The notes under the pieces: model-generated
The model's input: the letters and a program-made list of their open reading frames with translations, nothing else
Told to the model about the DNA's origin: nothing
Databases searched by the model: none
In this document: piece after piece, positions 9,020 to 17,923 of the stretch
Position numbering within the stretch: the stretch's first letter is position 1
How the letters are laid out: each line of letters begins with the position of its first letter
Origin: OCS155 cluster bacterium AG-333-G23
GTDB taxonomy: Bacteria; Actinomycetota; Acidimicrobiia; Actinomarinales; Actinomarinaceae
DNA: 64,000 nt
Direction of reading: 5' to 3'
Assembly (NCBI GenBank): GCA_003282445.1
Contig: QBZE01000001.1
Span: 248,001 to 312,000, forward strand
Made by a program: the position numbers and the translations under genes

Positions 9020-9402
9020 TGGTCGAAACAAAATCAAAAAAGAAAGCTAAAAGAAAAATATCGTCTGGAGTAGCTCACATTAAAGCAAGTTTTAACAATA
9101 CCATTATTAATATAGCTGATTCAAACGGTGAAACAGTTGCTTGGACATCAGGTGGCTCAGTAGGATTTAAAGGCTCTAGAAAGTCAACACCCTATGCAGC
9201 CCAAGTTGCTGCCGAAGAAGCTGTAAGAAGAGCAACAGAATTCGGTATTCATAAGCTTGATATTGTAATTAGTGGAACAGGAGCTGGAAGAGAAACAGCT
9301 GTTAGAACTTTGCAGAATATGGGTATGGATGTTGGAACAATTAAAGATATAACTCCAACCCCTCACAATGGTTGTAGACCAAAGAAAAGAAGAAGAGGAT
9401 AA
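9019..9402 (+). CDS. rpsK: 30S ribosomal protein S11
   Basis: S11 forms part of the platform of the 30S subunit near the E site. The 127-residue product has a lysine-rich N-terminus, the GVAHIKASFNNTIINIAD strand, GFKGSRKSTPYAAQ, and the C-terminal DITPTPHNGCRPKKRRRG, all characteristic. One-base overlaps link it to rpsM and rpsD. Confidence 0.97.
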   Translation: MVETKSKKKAKRKISSGVAHIKASFNNTIINIADSNGETVAWTSGGSVGFKGSRKSTPYAAQVAAEEAVRRATEFGIHKLDIVISGTGAGRETAVRTLQNMGMDVGTIKDITPTPHNGCRPKKRRRG

Positions 9403-10016
9403 TGGCAAGGTATACAGGACCTAGAGTTAGAGTTTCCAGAAGATTAGGATTCAATGTTTTTGAAAACAAAAAAGGGGATAAAGCTCTCCAAGACAGACCC
9501 TATCCACCAGGTGAAAATGGAAGAAAAAGAATGAGAGAGACTGATTATGGCACTCAATTAAAAGAGAAACAAAAAGTTAGATACATGTATGGCATTATGG
9601 AAAAGCAGTTTAGAAATTACTATAAAGAAGCCTCTAGAATGGCAGGAATTACTGGTGAAAATTTACTTATATTACTTGAATCAAGATTAGATAATGTTAT
9701 TTATAGAGCAGGATTTGCTTCATCAAGACCACAAGCAAGACAATTGGTTTCTCATCGTCACTTTAGATTAAATGGAAAATTAGTGGATATTCCCTCAATA
9801 CAAGTTAAGCAAGGAGATAAAATAGAGATTAAACAAAGTAGTGAAAATATGATTTCTATACAGCACAGTTTGGATACAGGTCAGGATAGAGAAGAAGCCA
9901 AATGGCTTAATGTAGACAAAAGTAAAAAGAACATTGAAATTTTATCAACACCATCAAGAAATGACGCAAGTCAACAGATTGAAGAACAATTAATAGTAGA
10001 GCTTTATTCAAAATAA
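9402..10016 (+). CDS. rpsD: 30S ribosomal protein S4, zinc-free form
   Basis: S4 nucleates 30S assembly. The 204-residue product begins MARYTGPRVRVSRRLGF, so the N-terminal Cys cluster of zinc-type S4 is absent; this C-minus form is usual for actinobacteria. The S4 RNA-binding domain is visible as SRLDNVIYRAGFASSRPQAR followed by VSHRHFRLNGKLVDIPS. The next gene, rpoA, begins after a 25-base gap with its own strong ribosome binding site. Confidence 0.96.
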   Translation: MARYTGPRVRVSRRLGFNVFENKKGDKALQDRPYPPGENGRKRMRETDYGTQLKEKQKVRYMYGIMEKQFRNYYKEASRMAGITGENLLILLESRLDNVIYRAGFASSRPQARQLVSHRHFRLNGKLVDIPSIQVKQGDKIEIKQSSENMISIQHSLDTGQDREEAKWLNVDKSKKNIEILSTPSRNDASQQIEEQLIVELYSK

Positions 10017-10041
10017 AATATTTTAGAGAGGAGAATTAACG

Positions 10042-11001
10042 TTGCTAATATTACAAAGACCAGAAATATCATTAGAAGAGGTTAGTGAACACAGGTCAAG
10101 GTTCACGATAGAACCTTTAGAACCAGGTTTTGGATTAACTCTTGGAAATACAATGAGAAGAGCATTACTTTCAAGGGTTCCGGGTGTTGCTGTAACGGGT
10201 GTAAAGATTGAAGGCGTTAATCATGAGTTCACCTCTATCCCAGGAGTTGTGGAAGATGTATTAGACGTTTTACTAAATCTTAAAAGACTTGTATTAAATG
10301 TTGAAGACATGGAAGATCACACTTTAACTGTTAAAGCTAAAGGACCAGGTGAAGTAAATGCTTCTCAAATCCAATGTCCAGCAGGCGTGGAAGTTGTTAA
10401 TACAGATTTAAAAATTTGTACATTATCTGATGATGCAAATTTGGAAATGGAAGTTTCAATTTCACATGGAGTGGGCTATATTTTAGCTGACAAGAATAAA
10501 ACAAGTGACTCAAATTTCATACCTATTGATTCTATTTTTTCACCAATAGTTAAGGTTAATTATTCTGTATCTCCAACTCAGGTAGGCCAAGTTACTAACT
10601 ATGATAAGTTGACTCTTGATGTTGAAACTGATGGATCGGTTAAACCGACTGAAGCAATATCATCAGTCGGAAAAACATTAGGTGAATTATGGAAGTTATT
10701 TGCTGATATTGATGAAGGTGTTGGCCTTGAATTAGGAGAGTTAACAATTTCTGAAGGAAGTTCACCAGATTTATCTTTATCTGTAGATGCTTTAGATCTT
10801 TCGGAAAGGCCAAGAAATTGTCTAGGTAGGGAGAATATAACTACTGTGGGTCAAATTCTTGAATATACAGAGGATGACTTATTGAATCTGACTAATTTTG
10901 GTCAAAAGAGTCTGGATGAACTTGTAGCAAAGTTGGATGAATTAGGCCTAAGTTTACCAACTAGTTCCGATCTAGACTCAGGAGATAACCCTGATGCCTA
11001 G
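10042..11001 (+). CDS. rpoA: DNA-directed RNA polymerase subunit alpha
   Basis: The alpha dimer nucleates RNA polymerase assembly and its C-terminal domain contacts UP elements and activators. The 319-residue protein has the alpha-NTD signature [20 protein letters not shown] near residues 27-46 and the alpha-CTD helix-hairpin-helix region [20 protein letters not shown] with [10 protein letters not shown]. The TTG start at 10042 is supported by GAGAGGAGAA 7-16 bases upstream. It overlaps rplQ by 8 bases. Confidence 0.97.
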   Translation: MLILQRPEISLEEVSEHRSRFTIEPLEPGFGLTLGNTMRRALLSRVPGVAVTGVKIEGVNHEFTSIPGVVEDVLDVLLNLKRLVLNVEDMEDHTLTVKAKGPGEVNASQIQCPAGVEVVNTDLKICTLSDDANLEMEVSISHGVGYILADKNKTSDSNFIPIDSIFSPIVKVNYSVSPTQVGQVTNYDKLTLDVETDGSVKPTEAISSVGKTLGELWKLFADIDEGVGLELGELTISEGSSPDLSLSVDALDLSERPRNCLGRENITTVGQILEYTEDDLLNLTNFGQKSLDELVAKLDELGLSLPTSSDLDSGDNPDA

Positions 11002-11344
11002 GCCAACTAAAGGCAAAAGATTAGGTGGTTCACCATCTCATGAAGATCAAATTATAAGTAATCTAATTAGGTCTTTAATTCAGCATGAGAAAATTGAGAC
11101 TACAATTACCAAAGCTAAAGTTGTTAAACCTTATGCGGAAAAGGTAATTACAAAAGCAAAAAAAGGAACACTTCACGATAGAAGGCAAGTTCTAAAGATG
11201 ATTCAAGATAAAGAAGCTGTTGCAAAACTTTTTGATGAAATTGGTCCAAAGTATGAAGAAAGAAATGGTGGTTATACAAGAATTACCAGAACTACATATC
11301 GCAAGGGTGACAAAACTGAGTTAGCTATTTTAGAATTAGTTTAA
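10994..11344 (+). CDS. rplQ: 50S ribosomal protein L17
   Basis: L17 lines the surface around the exit tunnel. The 116-residue product begins [18 protein letters not shown] and has the family core [16 protein letters not shown] and [22 protein letters not shown]. It closes the alpha operon in the standard rpoA-rplQ order. Confidence 0.96.
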   Translation: MPRPTKGKRLGGSPSHEDQIISNLIRSLIQHEKIETTITKAKVVKPYAEKVITKAKKGTLHDRRQVLKMIQDKEAVAKLFDEIGPKYEERNGGYTRITRTTYRKGDKTELAILELV

Positions 11345-11345
11345 T

Positions 11346-11894
11346 TTGAATACATTTAAAGATGTCTGGAAACAATTCAAGCAATTTATAAGATTTGATA
11401 TTGAAACATTACAAAAAATAAGTAATGACAGATATGAATCTGGTAACGCATTTCTCATTGTATTTACAAGTTTGCTGTCCTTATACATTCCTTTACTACT
11501 AAATTCTGGATTTAATAATCTATCAGACATTATATTTTTTGGTATTTTAGATGGAGCATTTGCTTGGGTGTTTTCAAGTCTTGCTATGTGGTTCATGTTA
11601 GGTAGAGTTTTTAAAGAAAATTTAGAAATAAATTCAGTAACTACAATAACTGGTTATACCCATGGCTTAGTTTTATTTATCAGTTTAGGAATAATTTTAC
11701 AATCATACTTTTCTTTTTTTGATTTAAGAGTCTTACAGATTTTCACTTTAGGCATATTTTTTTGGATGTATCTTACAATTACAAAATCTTTAGAGAATGC
11801 CTTTTTGATTGAAAAAAATAATGCTAAGATTTCTGCTGCTGTTTTCCTATTTATTTTAATTTGGACTTCGGGACCTTTAAAAATCGTTTTTTAA
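11346..11894 (+). CDS. Integral membrane protein, Yip1-like
   Basis: No firm family assignment is possible. The 182-residue product has a short N-terminal amphipathic region and about five predicted membrane helices, with glycines and aromatic residues placed as in Yip1-type bacterial membrane proteins (for example GYTHGLVLFISLGIIL and the final FILIWTSGPLKIVF). The TTG start at 11346 follows the rplQ stop by one base, and truA starts one base after its end, so it is co-transcribed with translation genes. Its function is unknown. Confidence 0.6.
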   Translation: MNTFKDVWKQFKQFIRFDIETLQKISNDRYESGNAFLIVFTSLLSLYIPLLLNSGFNNLSDIIFFGILDGAFAWVFSSLAMWFMLGRVFKENLEINSVTTITGYTHGLVLFISLGIILQSYFSFFDLRVLQIFTLGIFFWMYLTITKSLENAFLIEKNNAKISAAVFLFILIWTSGPLKIVF

Positions 11895-11895
11895 A

Positions 11896-12621
11896 TTGAA
11901 CAATTACAAAATTGAAATTTCTTATGATGGTTCTTTGTTTCATGGTTTTCAAAAACAACTGAATGTTAGAACTGTTCAGTCTGAAATTGAAGATTCTTTA
12001 AAGTTAATTACTGATAATTATGAATTAAATTATGCTGGAAGGACTGATGCTGGAGTTCATGCTAGATCTCAAATTATTAGCCTCAAAACTATTGATAATT
12101 TAGAACCATCCTTTTTTAATTCTTTAGACTCACTTTTAGGAGATGAGATAAAAATTAAAAAATTTCAGAAAGTAAAAAATTCTTTCCATCCTAGATTTAA
12201 TGCAAAGTCAAGAGTATATAAATACTTTCTTCAAGCCAACGATAAAGGGACACCTTACAATCGAAATTATAGATATTTAGTTAAAACACCTTTAGAACTA
12301 GACCAATTGAAATCAGTAGAAAAAATATTTTTAGGAAGAAAAAACTTTAAGAATTTTTCAAAACTAAGAAAAGGACAGGACCCATTTAGAGAGATATTAA
12401 AAAGCGAATGGTCAAAGGCTAATGATTATTTTGTATACACAATAGAAGGAAGTTCATTTTTGCATAATATGGTTAGATCAATTGTTGGCTGCCAATTAGC
12501 CCTACAGGAGAGCAAAATTACAAAAAAAGAGTTAAAAGAATCATTAGAGAAACCTAAAAAGGAAAGATTTAATTTTATTGCTCCAGCCCACGGTTTATAT
12601 TTATGGAAAATAAAATACTAG
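11896..12621 (+). CDS. truA: tRNA pseudouridine(38-40) synthase TruA
   Basis: TruA isomerises uridines 38-40 in the anticodon arm of many tRNAs. The 241-residue protein shows the N-terminal ISYDGSLFHGFQKQ motif, the catalytic Asp in YAGRTDAGVHARSQ near residue 51, and the C-terminal SFLHNMVRSIVGC. The start is TTG at 11896. The position between rplQ and rplM is the classical one. Confidence 0.95.
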   Translation: MNNYKIEISYDGSLFHGFQKQLNVRTVQSEIEDSLKLITDNYELNYAGRTDAGVHARSQIISLKTIDNLEPSFFNSLDSLLGDEIKIKKFQKVKNSFHPRFNAKSRVYKYFLQANDKGTPYNRNYRYLVKTPLELDQLKSVEKIFLGRKNFKNFSKLRKGQDPFREILKSEWSKANDYFVYTIEGSSFLHNMVRSIVGCQLALQESKITKKELKESLEKPKKERFNFIAPAHGLYLWKIKY

Positions 12622-12644
12622 TTTTCTTAAATATGAAAGGAATT

Positions 12645-12650
12645 TATACT
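12645..12650 (+). promoter_or_regulatory. Candidate -10 box upstream of rplM
   Basis: TATACT lies in the 61-base truA-rplM gap, the widest gap in this stretch apart from glmM-glmS. Transcription would start near 12657 and give a leader of about 26 bases. No convincing -35 hexamer is seen (TTTTCT at 17-base spacing). This is the usual place for a separate L13-S9 promoter. Confidence 0.35.
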
Positions 12651-12682
12651 GAAAGCTCGTTACAATTCTTTGGGTTTATAAA

Positions 12683-13138
12683 ATGAATACAAAAACGACA
12701 TTTAAGGGGATAGAAGCGTCAGATCGCAACTGGCATTTAGTTGATGCGTCTAATTTACCTCTGGGCAGACTAGCAAGTGAAGTAGCTCAAGTTCTGAGAG
12801 GAAAACATAAGCCAGAATATGCACCACATTTAGATGTTGGAGATCATGTCGTAATTATTAATGCAGATAAAATTCAAGTAACAGCAAATAAGCCAGATCA
12901 AAAAATTTACTATAGTCACTCTGGTTATCCTGGAGGGATTAAAGAAGAGTCTTTTTCTTCATTGAAAAAAAGAAAACCAGAAAAGATTATAGAAAGAGCT
13001 GTTTGGGGAATGCTTCCTAAAAACAGGCTAGGAAGAGCAACTATTAAAAAACTCCATATTTACTCAACAGACAAACATCCACATGTTGCACAGAATCCCG
13101 TAGAATTAAATTTTGACATAAAGAAAGTTGAAGAGTAA
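12683..13138 (+). CDS. rplM: 50S ribosomal protein L13
   Basis: L13 is an early 23S rRNA-binding assembly protein. The 151-residue product has W-LVDASNLPLGRLASEVA, LRGKHKPEYAPHLDVGDHV and the signature RAVWGMLPKNRLGRATIKKL. It forms a two-gene unit with rpsI through a TAATG junction, as in most bacteria. Confidence 0.97.
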   Translation: MNTKTTFKGIEASDRNWHLVDASNLPLGRLASEVAQVLRGKHKPEYAPHLDVGDHVVIINADKIQVTANKPDQKIYYSHSGYPGGIKEESFSSLKKRKPEKIIERAVWGMLPKNRLGRATIKKLHIYSTDKHPHVAQNPVELNFDIKKVEE

Positions 13139-13527
13139 TGAGTAAAGTACTGCTTGGGACAGGAAGAAGAAAGACCTCGGTTGCAAGAGTAAGATTGTCT
13201 GAAGGCTCTGGTCAATATATATTTAATGGTAAAAAAATAGATGATTATTTCCCAAGCCCTTCCATGAGAATGAAAATTAACAAACCCTTTGTAGTTGTTG
13301 ATTTAGAGAAAAAGTTTGATTTACATGTTAATTTAAATGGAAGTGGATTATCAGCACAAGCTGACGCAGTAGCGTTGGGTATTTCTAGAGCACTTATTAA
13401 ATATGATCCTGAATTAAGAGACAAACTCAAAAAAGCTGGCTTATTAACTAGAGACGCAAGAAAAGTTGAACGTAAAAAATACGGATTGAAAAAAGCACGA
13501 AGAGCTGAGCAATTTACTAAAAGATAA
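13138..13527 (+). CDS. rpsI: 30S ribosomal protein S9
   Basis: S9 reaches the P-site tRNA anticodon with its C-terminal tail. The 129-residue product has GTGRRKTSVARVRL near the N-terminus, GSGLSAQADAVALGISRAL in the middle and the RKKYGLKKARRAEQFTKR tail ending in Lys-Arg. glmM begins 7 bases downstream. Confidence 0.97.
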   Translation: MSKVLLGTGRRKTSVARVRLSEGSGQYIFNGKKIDDYFPSPSMRMKINKPFVVVDLEKKFDLHVNLNGSGLSAQADAVALGISRALIKYDPELRDKLKKAGLLTRDARKVERKKYGLKKARRAEQFTKR

Positions 13528-13534
13528 TTTTTCA

Positions 13535-14839
13535 TTGAAAAAATATTTCGGAACAGATGGCATCAGGGGAATACCTGGAGAATCTCTTAAAGAGGAAATC
13601 GTAACAAAGATATTTTCTTCAGTTGAGAAAATATTAGCACCTAAGTCAGTAGCAATAATTTTAGACACAAGGGAATCTTGTGAAATGATTACAGAATGGA
13701 TTGTTAAAGGTTTTTCAGAAGAAGTAAGCATAACTAATTATGGAATATTACCTTCAGGGTCAATGCCTATTTTATTAGAGACTTTTAATGAAGATCTTGG
13801 AATAATAATATCTGCATCTCATAACCCATCAGAATATAACGGAATAAAATTGATCGATAAGAATGGTTCAAAATTAGATGATGATTTGGAAATACAAATA
13901 GAGAGCGAATTAGAGAGGGTTTCTTTACCAGAGAATAATGCGAAAATTAAGAATTCAACTAAAGGCTATGATATTTATCTTCAGTATCTGAAGAATGTTA
14001 ATGATTTTAAGTTTGATAAGTTTGATTTAATTATTGATGCTGCAAATGGTTCAGCATTTAAAATCATTGAAGATTTGCTTTCAGCAAAAAATGCCCAGTT
14101 TAATATAATCTCTAATAATCCAGATGGAAAAAATATAAATGATAATTGTGGTGCAACATTTCCTGAAAACTTGCAAAAAAATATATCTAATGGCCAAGTA
14201 GGAGTTTCATTTGATGGTGACGCAGATAGATTGATTATGGTAGATGAGAATCAACAGGTTGTTAATGGCGATCTTTTACTAACTATTTTGTCTAAATATC
14301 TGTCAGAAAAAGGTAATTTAAATGGTGATTTTGTTGTGAGTACCGTTATGTCTAACTATGGATTTAAACTTGCCATGAATGATTTTGGCTTCAAGCTGAT
14401 TGAAACGCCTGTTGGAGATAAATATGTTGCTGAAGCTATGAAGAAAAATAATGCAAAACTAGGTGGAGAGCAATCAGGCCATATAATTTTAGGAGATTTT
14501 TTGCCTGTTGGAGACGCTTTACTTACTTGTCTTCTAGTATTAGAAGCTCTAGATTATTTTGATGTTTCCATTGCTGATTTTAGGAAAAAATATCTAATGG
14601 AGTATCCACAAAAGTTAACAAATATTGAATTATCTAAGTCTCTTAATGATGAGGAACTTGAATTTATAAATCAAATAGCATTAGAAATGTCAATAAAGTT
14701 AGATTTAGATGGTAGATATTTAATACGAAATTCCGGAACGGAGCCTTTATTAAGGGTTTTAGTTGAAGCAAGAAGCCAAGAATCAATGGAAAATTTCTCT
14801 GAAGAACTGCTTTCAAAAATTAATAATTATCTAAATTAA
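13535..14839 (+). CDS. glmM: Phosphoglucosamine mutase
   Basis: GlmM converts glucosamine-6-phosphate to glucosamine-1-phosphate for UDP-GlcNAc and peptidoglycan synthesis. The 434-residue protein shows the phosphoserine loop IIISASHNPSEYNG near residue 92, the metal loop SFDGDADRLIM, the substrate loop GGEQSGHII and the phosphate-binding RNSGTEPLLRV. The TTG start at 13535 gives MKKYFGTDGIRG, the classic N-terminus. It directly precedes glmS, whose product supplies its substrate. Confidence 0.95.
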   Translation: MKKYFGTDGIRGIPGESLKEEIVTKIFSSVEKILAPKSVAIILDTRESCEMITEWIVKGFSEEVSITNYGILPSGSMPILLETFNEDLGIIISASHNPSEYNGIKLIDKNGSKLDDDLEIQIESELERVSLPENNAKIKNSTKGYDIYLQYLKNVNDFKFDKFDLIIDAANGSAFKIIEDLLSAKNAQFNIISNNPDGKNINDNCGATFPENLQKNISNGQVGVSFDGDADRLIMVDENQQVVNGDLLLTILSKYLSEKGNLNGDFVVSTVMSNYGFKLAMNDFGFKLIETPVGDKYVAEAMKKNNAKLGGEQSGHIILGDFLPVGDALLTCLLVLEALDYFDVSIADFRKKYLMEYPQKLTNIELSKSLNDEELEFINQIALEMSIKLDLDGRYLIRNSGTEPLLRVLVEARSQESMENFSEELLSKINNYLN

Positions 14840-14850
14840 AGAAATTAAGT

Positions 14851-14856
14851 TATAAT
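14851..14856 (+). promoter_or_regulatory. -10 box of the glmS transcript
   Basis: TATAAT is a perfect -10 hexamer in the glmM-glmS gap. Initiation 6-7 bases downstream would begin the RNA at about 14863, roughly 15 nucleotides before the ribozyme cleavage site. No good -35 is seen. Confidence 0.5.
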
Positions 14857-14876
14857 CTTATTAACGAGCAAATATT

Positions 14877-15002
14877 AGCGCCAGGCCTTTAATTAGGTGA
14901 CGAGGAAGTGTGTTATCGAAACATTCGGCGGATGCACACTCGGCTCTGCGGTCGTAATAAATTGTTTAAAAACAGGAAGTAATTTCTGAACAGAAGCAAT
15001 TT
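14877..15002 (+). ncRNA. glmS ribozyme (self-cleaving, glucosamine-6-phosphate riboswitch class)
   Basis: The glmS ribozyme uses GlcN6P as a cofactor to cleave its own mRNA, lowering GlmS synthesis when product is plentiful. The 5' core GCGCC starts at 14878, so cleavage is expected between A14877 and G14878. The conserved GACGAGG lies at 14899-14905 and TTCGGCGGATGC at 14924-14935. Stems that can be read: CCT/AGG closing a short P1 (14886-14888 with 14895-14897), AGTGTG/CACACT (14907-14912 with 14935-14940), CGGCT/GGTCG with wobbles (14941-14945 with 14950-14954), AAATTG/CAATTT (14959-14964 with 14997-15002), and an inner hairpin CAGGAA-GTAA-TTTCTG (14973-14988) with a GNRA loop. The Bacillus ribozyme has the same order of elements with different paired bases. 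The location directly before glmS makes the call strong. Confidence 0.93.
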
Positions 15003-15044
15003 AAAGCAGTCTTATTTCAACTTGCTCGTTGGAATGGAGAATAT

Positions 15045-16841
15045 ATGTGCGGAATAGTCGGGTACTCAGGCCCAAAAGAGCCTCTTCCAATATTAATTGG
15101 TGGCTTGTCACGATTAGAATATCGAGGTTATGATTCAGCTGGTATAGCTGTGTCTGACGGATCAGATATAACTATTGAAAAAAAAGAAGGTAAATTAGAT
15201 GTTCTTAAAGAACATTTAGCTGATAAAAAAATTAAAGGAAATATAGGAATTGGTCATACAAGGTGGGCAACTCATGGCGTTCCTAATGATGTGAATGCTC
15301 ATCCGCATTCAGACAACAGTGAAGACTTTGCAATCATCCACAATGGAATAATTGAAAATTATGCAGAGATGAAAGACAGTCTTTTAAAAGAAAATTATTC
15401 ATTTAAATCAGATACTGACACAGAGGTAGTAGCTATCGAATTAAGTAAACAATGGAATGGTAATTTATTAGAGACAGTAGTTAAAGTTACAAAAGATTTA
15501 GAAGGAACATATGCATTAGTTGTAACAACTACCAAGCAGGAAAATACAATTGTTGCAGGTAGGATGATGAGCCCCCTAGTTTTAGGAGTAGGAGAGGGAG
15601 AAGTATTCTTAGCTTCAGACTCAGCTGCAATTCTTGAGCATACAAATAAGATGATTTTCTTAGAGAATGGTGATTTTGTAGAAATACATGATGGAAATTA
15701 TAAATTATTTGATGCTGATCTAAATGACATTGAAAGAGAAGTCCAAATAATTGATTGGGAAGTTTCAGAAGCAGAAAAATCTGGACATGATCACTTTATG
15801 TATAAAGAAATTTTAGAACAAGGTGAAGTTATTGAAAGAACAATCACAGGAAGACTTGAAGAAGGTTCCCCTGAGATACCAATAACTAAAGAGAAAGCAC
15901 AAAAATATGAGAAAATCTGGATTGTTGCATGTGGAACTGCTTATCATGCTGGACTATTTGGAAAAGATTTGTTCGAAAAAGTTTTAGGAGTTCCAGTAAG
16001 CGTAGAGCTTGCTTCCGAATTTAGATATAGGGAGCCGATAATAGGAGAAAATGATTTAGGTATTGTTATTTCTCAATCTGGAGAAACAATGGACACCATT
16101 GCAGCTACAGAGCTTTTAAAAGAAAATAAATCTCATGTTTTAGCATTAGTTAATGTTGTTGGAAGTTCTCTTGCAAGAATGGCTGATAGCGTATTTTACT
16201 TACATGTTGGTCCAGAAATTGGTGTTGCTTCTACTAAAGCATACCTAGGAATGCTAGTTGGGCAGCTCCTTTTAGCTAAACATTGGGATTCAAACAACAA
16301 ATTAGATGTTTCCTTTGAAGAAATTAAAGGCTTGCCTTTACTTATAGAAGAGACTCTAAAGTGCGAGCCTGAAGTCAAAGAGATTGCAGAATCAATACAT
16401 AAACAAAATGATGTATATTTTATTGGAAGAGGGTTGGACTACGCGCTTGCTGCCGAAGGAGCCCTTAAGTTAAAAGAGATTTCTTATTTGCATGCAGAAG
16501 CACTTGCAGCAGGTGAGCTTAAACATGGAACATTGGCTCTTATTGAAGAGGGTACACCAATTATTGTTACTGCTAGTCAGTACCACTTGCTTGACAAGAC
16601 AACAAGCAATGTTCAGGAAGTGAAGGCCAGAGGAGCTCATGTTATTGCAATAGGCAACAGTTCATCAGAAAAATTAGAAAATATTTCAGACAAGTATGTT
16701 ACTTTGCCAGATAGTAATGAAATATTATCAACTATTATCTCTATTATTCCACTTCAATTTATTGCATATCACGTTGCTAATAAGAGAGGCGAGTCTATAG
16801 ATCAACCTAGGAATTTGGCTAAATCTGTTACTGTTGAGTAA
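15045..16841 (+). CDS. glmS: Glutamine--fructose-6-phosphate aminotransferase (isomerizing)
   Basis: GlmS makes glucosamine-6-phosphate from fructose-6-phosphate and glutamine, the entry step to amino sugars. The 598-residue protein starts MCGIVGYSG, exposing the N-terminal Cys nucleophile of the glutaminase domain, with GHTRWATHG and HNGIIENY following. Two SIS sugar-isomerase domains follow (CGTAYHAG, SQSGETMDT, then GRGLDYALAAEGALKLKE), and the C-terminus is LAKSVTVE. The start is fixed by the required Cys at position 2 and by GGAATGGAG upstream. Expression is predicted to be under the ribozyme just upstream. Confidence 0.97.
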   Translation: MCGIVGYSGPKEPLPILIGGLSRLEYRGYDSAGIAVSDGSDITIEKKEGKLDVLKEHLADKKIKGNIGIGHTRWATHGVPNDVNAHPHSDNSEDFAIIHNGIIENYAEMKDSLLKENYSFKSDTDTEVVAIELSKQWNGNLLETVVKVTKDLEGTYALVVTTTKQENTIVAGRMMSPLVLGVGEGEVFLASDSAAILEHTNKMIFLENGDFVEIHDGNYKLFDADLNDIEREVQIIDWEVSEAEKSGHDHFMYKEILEQGEVIERTITGRLEEGSPEIPITKEKAQKYEKIWIVACGTAYHAGLFGKDLFEKVLGVPVSVELASEFRYREPIIGENDLGIVISQSGETMDTIAATELLKENKSHVLALVNVVGSSLARMADSVFYLHVGPEIGVASTKAYLGMLVGQLLLAKHWDSNNKLDVSFEEIKGLPLLIEETLKCEPEVKEIAESIHKQNDVYFIGRGLDYALAAEGALKLKEISYLHAEALAAGELKHGTLALIEEGTPIIVTASQYHLLDKTTSNVQEVKARGAHVIAIGNSSSEKLENISDKYVTLPDSNEILSTIISIIPLQFIAYHVANKRGESIDQPRNLAKSVTVE

Positions 16842-17923
16842 TGGATAGAGGATACATATACGTCAATAAGACAAATTATTTAAACAATATAAGTTATTTA
16901 AAAAGTCTTTCAAATAAAGAGATCTGCTTAGTTGTTAAAGCAAACGGTTATGGTCATGGAATAGAGTGGGCTGTCAAAACTGCTATTGAAGGCGGAGTAA
17001 AATGGTTTGCAGTTGCTGCTATCAATGAAGCTATAAAAGTTCGGAATGTATCAGATAGTGTTCGCATTTTACTTCTTACAGAGCCCTCATTATCGGAAAT
17101 AGATAAAATAGTATCAAACAACATAGATTTAACTGTTTACAATGATTTTTTTATTGACGGGCTAGAAAAATCAGGTAATTCGTTTAATACGCATATAAAA
17201 ATTGATACTGGAATGCATCGAGTTGGATGTGAGCCAGAAGATTTTGAAAATATATATGAAAAAATCAAATCTTCATCAAATATAAATCTCACAGGAATTT
17301 GTACTCATTTCCCTGTTGCCGATATAGAAAAAGCACCTACAGATATATCGATTAAATTATTCAAGGATTTGATTTCAAATATTGACACAAGTGGGCTACT
17401 AATTCATGTAGATAACTCAGGATCAACCTTTTATAATTTTGATCCAATGTTTAATCTTTCAAGAATAGGCCTTGCAGCGTATGGTTGTAATATAACTCCT
17501 GTTGAAGTAGATCATAAATTAAAACCAACAATGGAGATAAAAACAAGAATATCGAATATTCATCACAGAAAGAAAGGAGAAGCTGTTTCATATGGAAAAG
17601 CTTTAACACTTGAGAGAGATTCAATAATTGGAATAGCACCAGTTGGTTATGCTGACGGATATCCATGGAACTCTTTTCCGGAAGGAAAAGTAATAATTGA
17701 TAATCAATTTTGCAATTTGATTGGAAGAGTAACTATGGATCAAATTTTGTTTGATATTACTGATGTTAACGCACAAGTGAATGATGAGGTTGTTATTCTT
17801 GGTTCTTCTGAGGACGGAAAATCTAATATCTCTGTTTTTGATATTGCAGAGTGGAATAAAACTATTGAGTGGGAAATTTTAACAAATATTACGGAAAGAC
17901 TTGAAAGAGTAGAAGTTGAATGA
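16841..17923 (+). CDS. alr: Alanine racemase
   Basis: Alr is a PLP enzyme that makes D-alanine for peptidoglycan. The 360-residue protein has the PLP-lysine motif CLVVKANGYGHG near residue 33, the IDTGMHRVG segment, and in the C-terminal domain the catalytic Tyr in VSYGKALTLE with PVGYADGYP and RVTMDQ. It couples to glmS through TAATG. The neighbourhood alr-tsaE-tsaB-rimI-tsaD-groES is the common actinobacterial order. Confidence 0.95.
   Translation: MDRGYIYVNKTNYLNNISYLKSLSNKEICLVVKANGYGHGIEWAVKTAIEGGVKWFAVAAINEAIKVRNVSDSVRILLLTEPSLSEIDKIVSNNIDLTVYNDFFIDGLEKSGNSFNTHIKIDTGMHRVGCEPEDFENIYEKIKSSSNINLTGICTHFPVADIEKAPTDISIKLFKDLISNIDTSGLLIHVDNSGSTFYNFDPMFNLSRIGLAAYGCNITPVEVDHKLKPTMEIKTRISNIHHRKKGEAVSYGKALTLERDSIIGIAPVGYADGYPWNSFPEGKVIIDNQFCNLIGRVTMDQILFDITDVNAQVNDEVVILGSSEDGKSNISVFDIAEWNKTIEWEILTNITERLERVEVE

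Noticed and set aside
12622-12682. Structured L13 autoregulatory leader before rplM
   Set aside because: The leader after the probable -10 is only about 26 bases and I see no stable hairpin in it.
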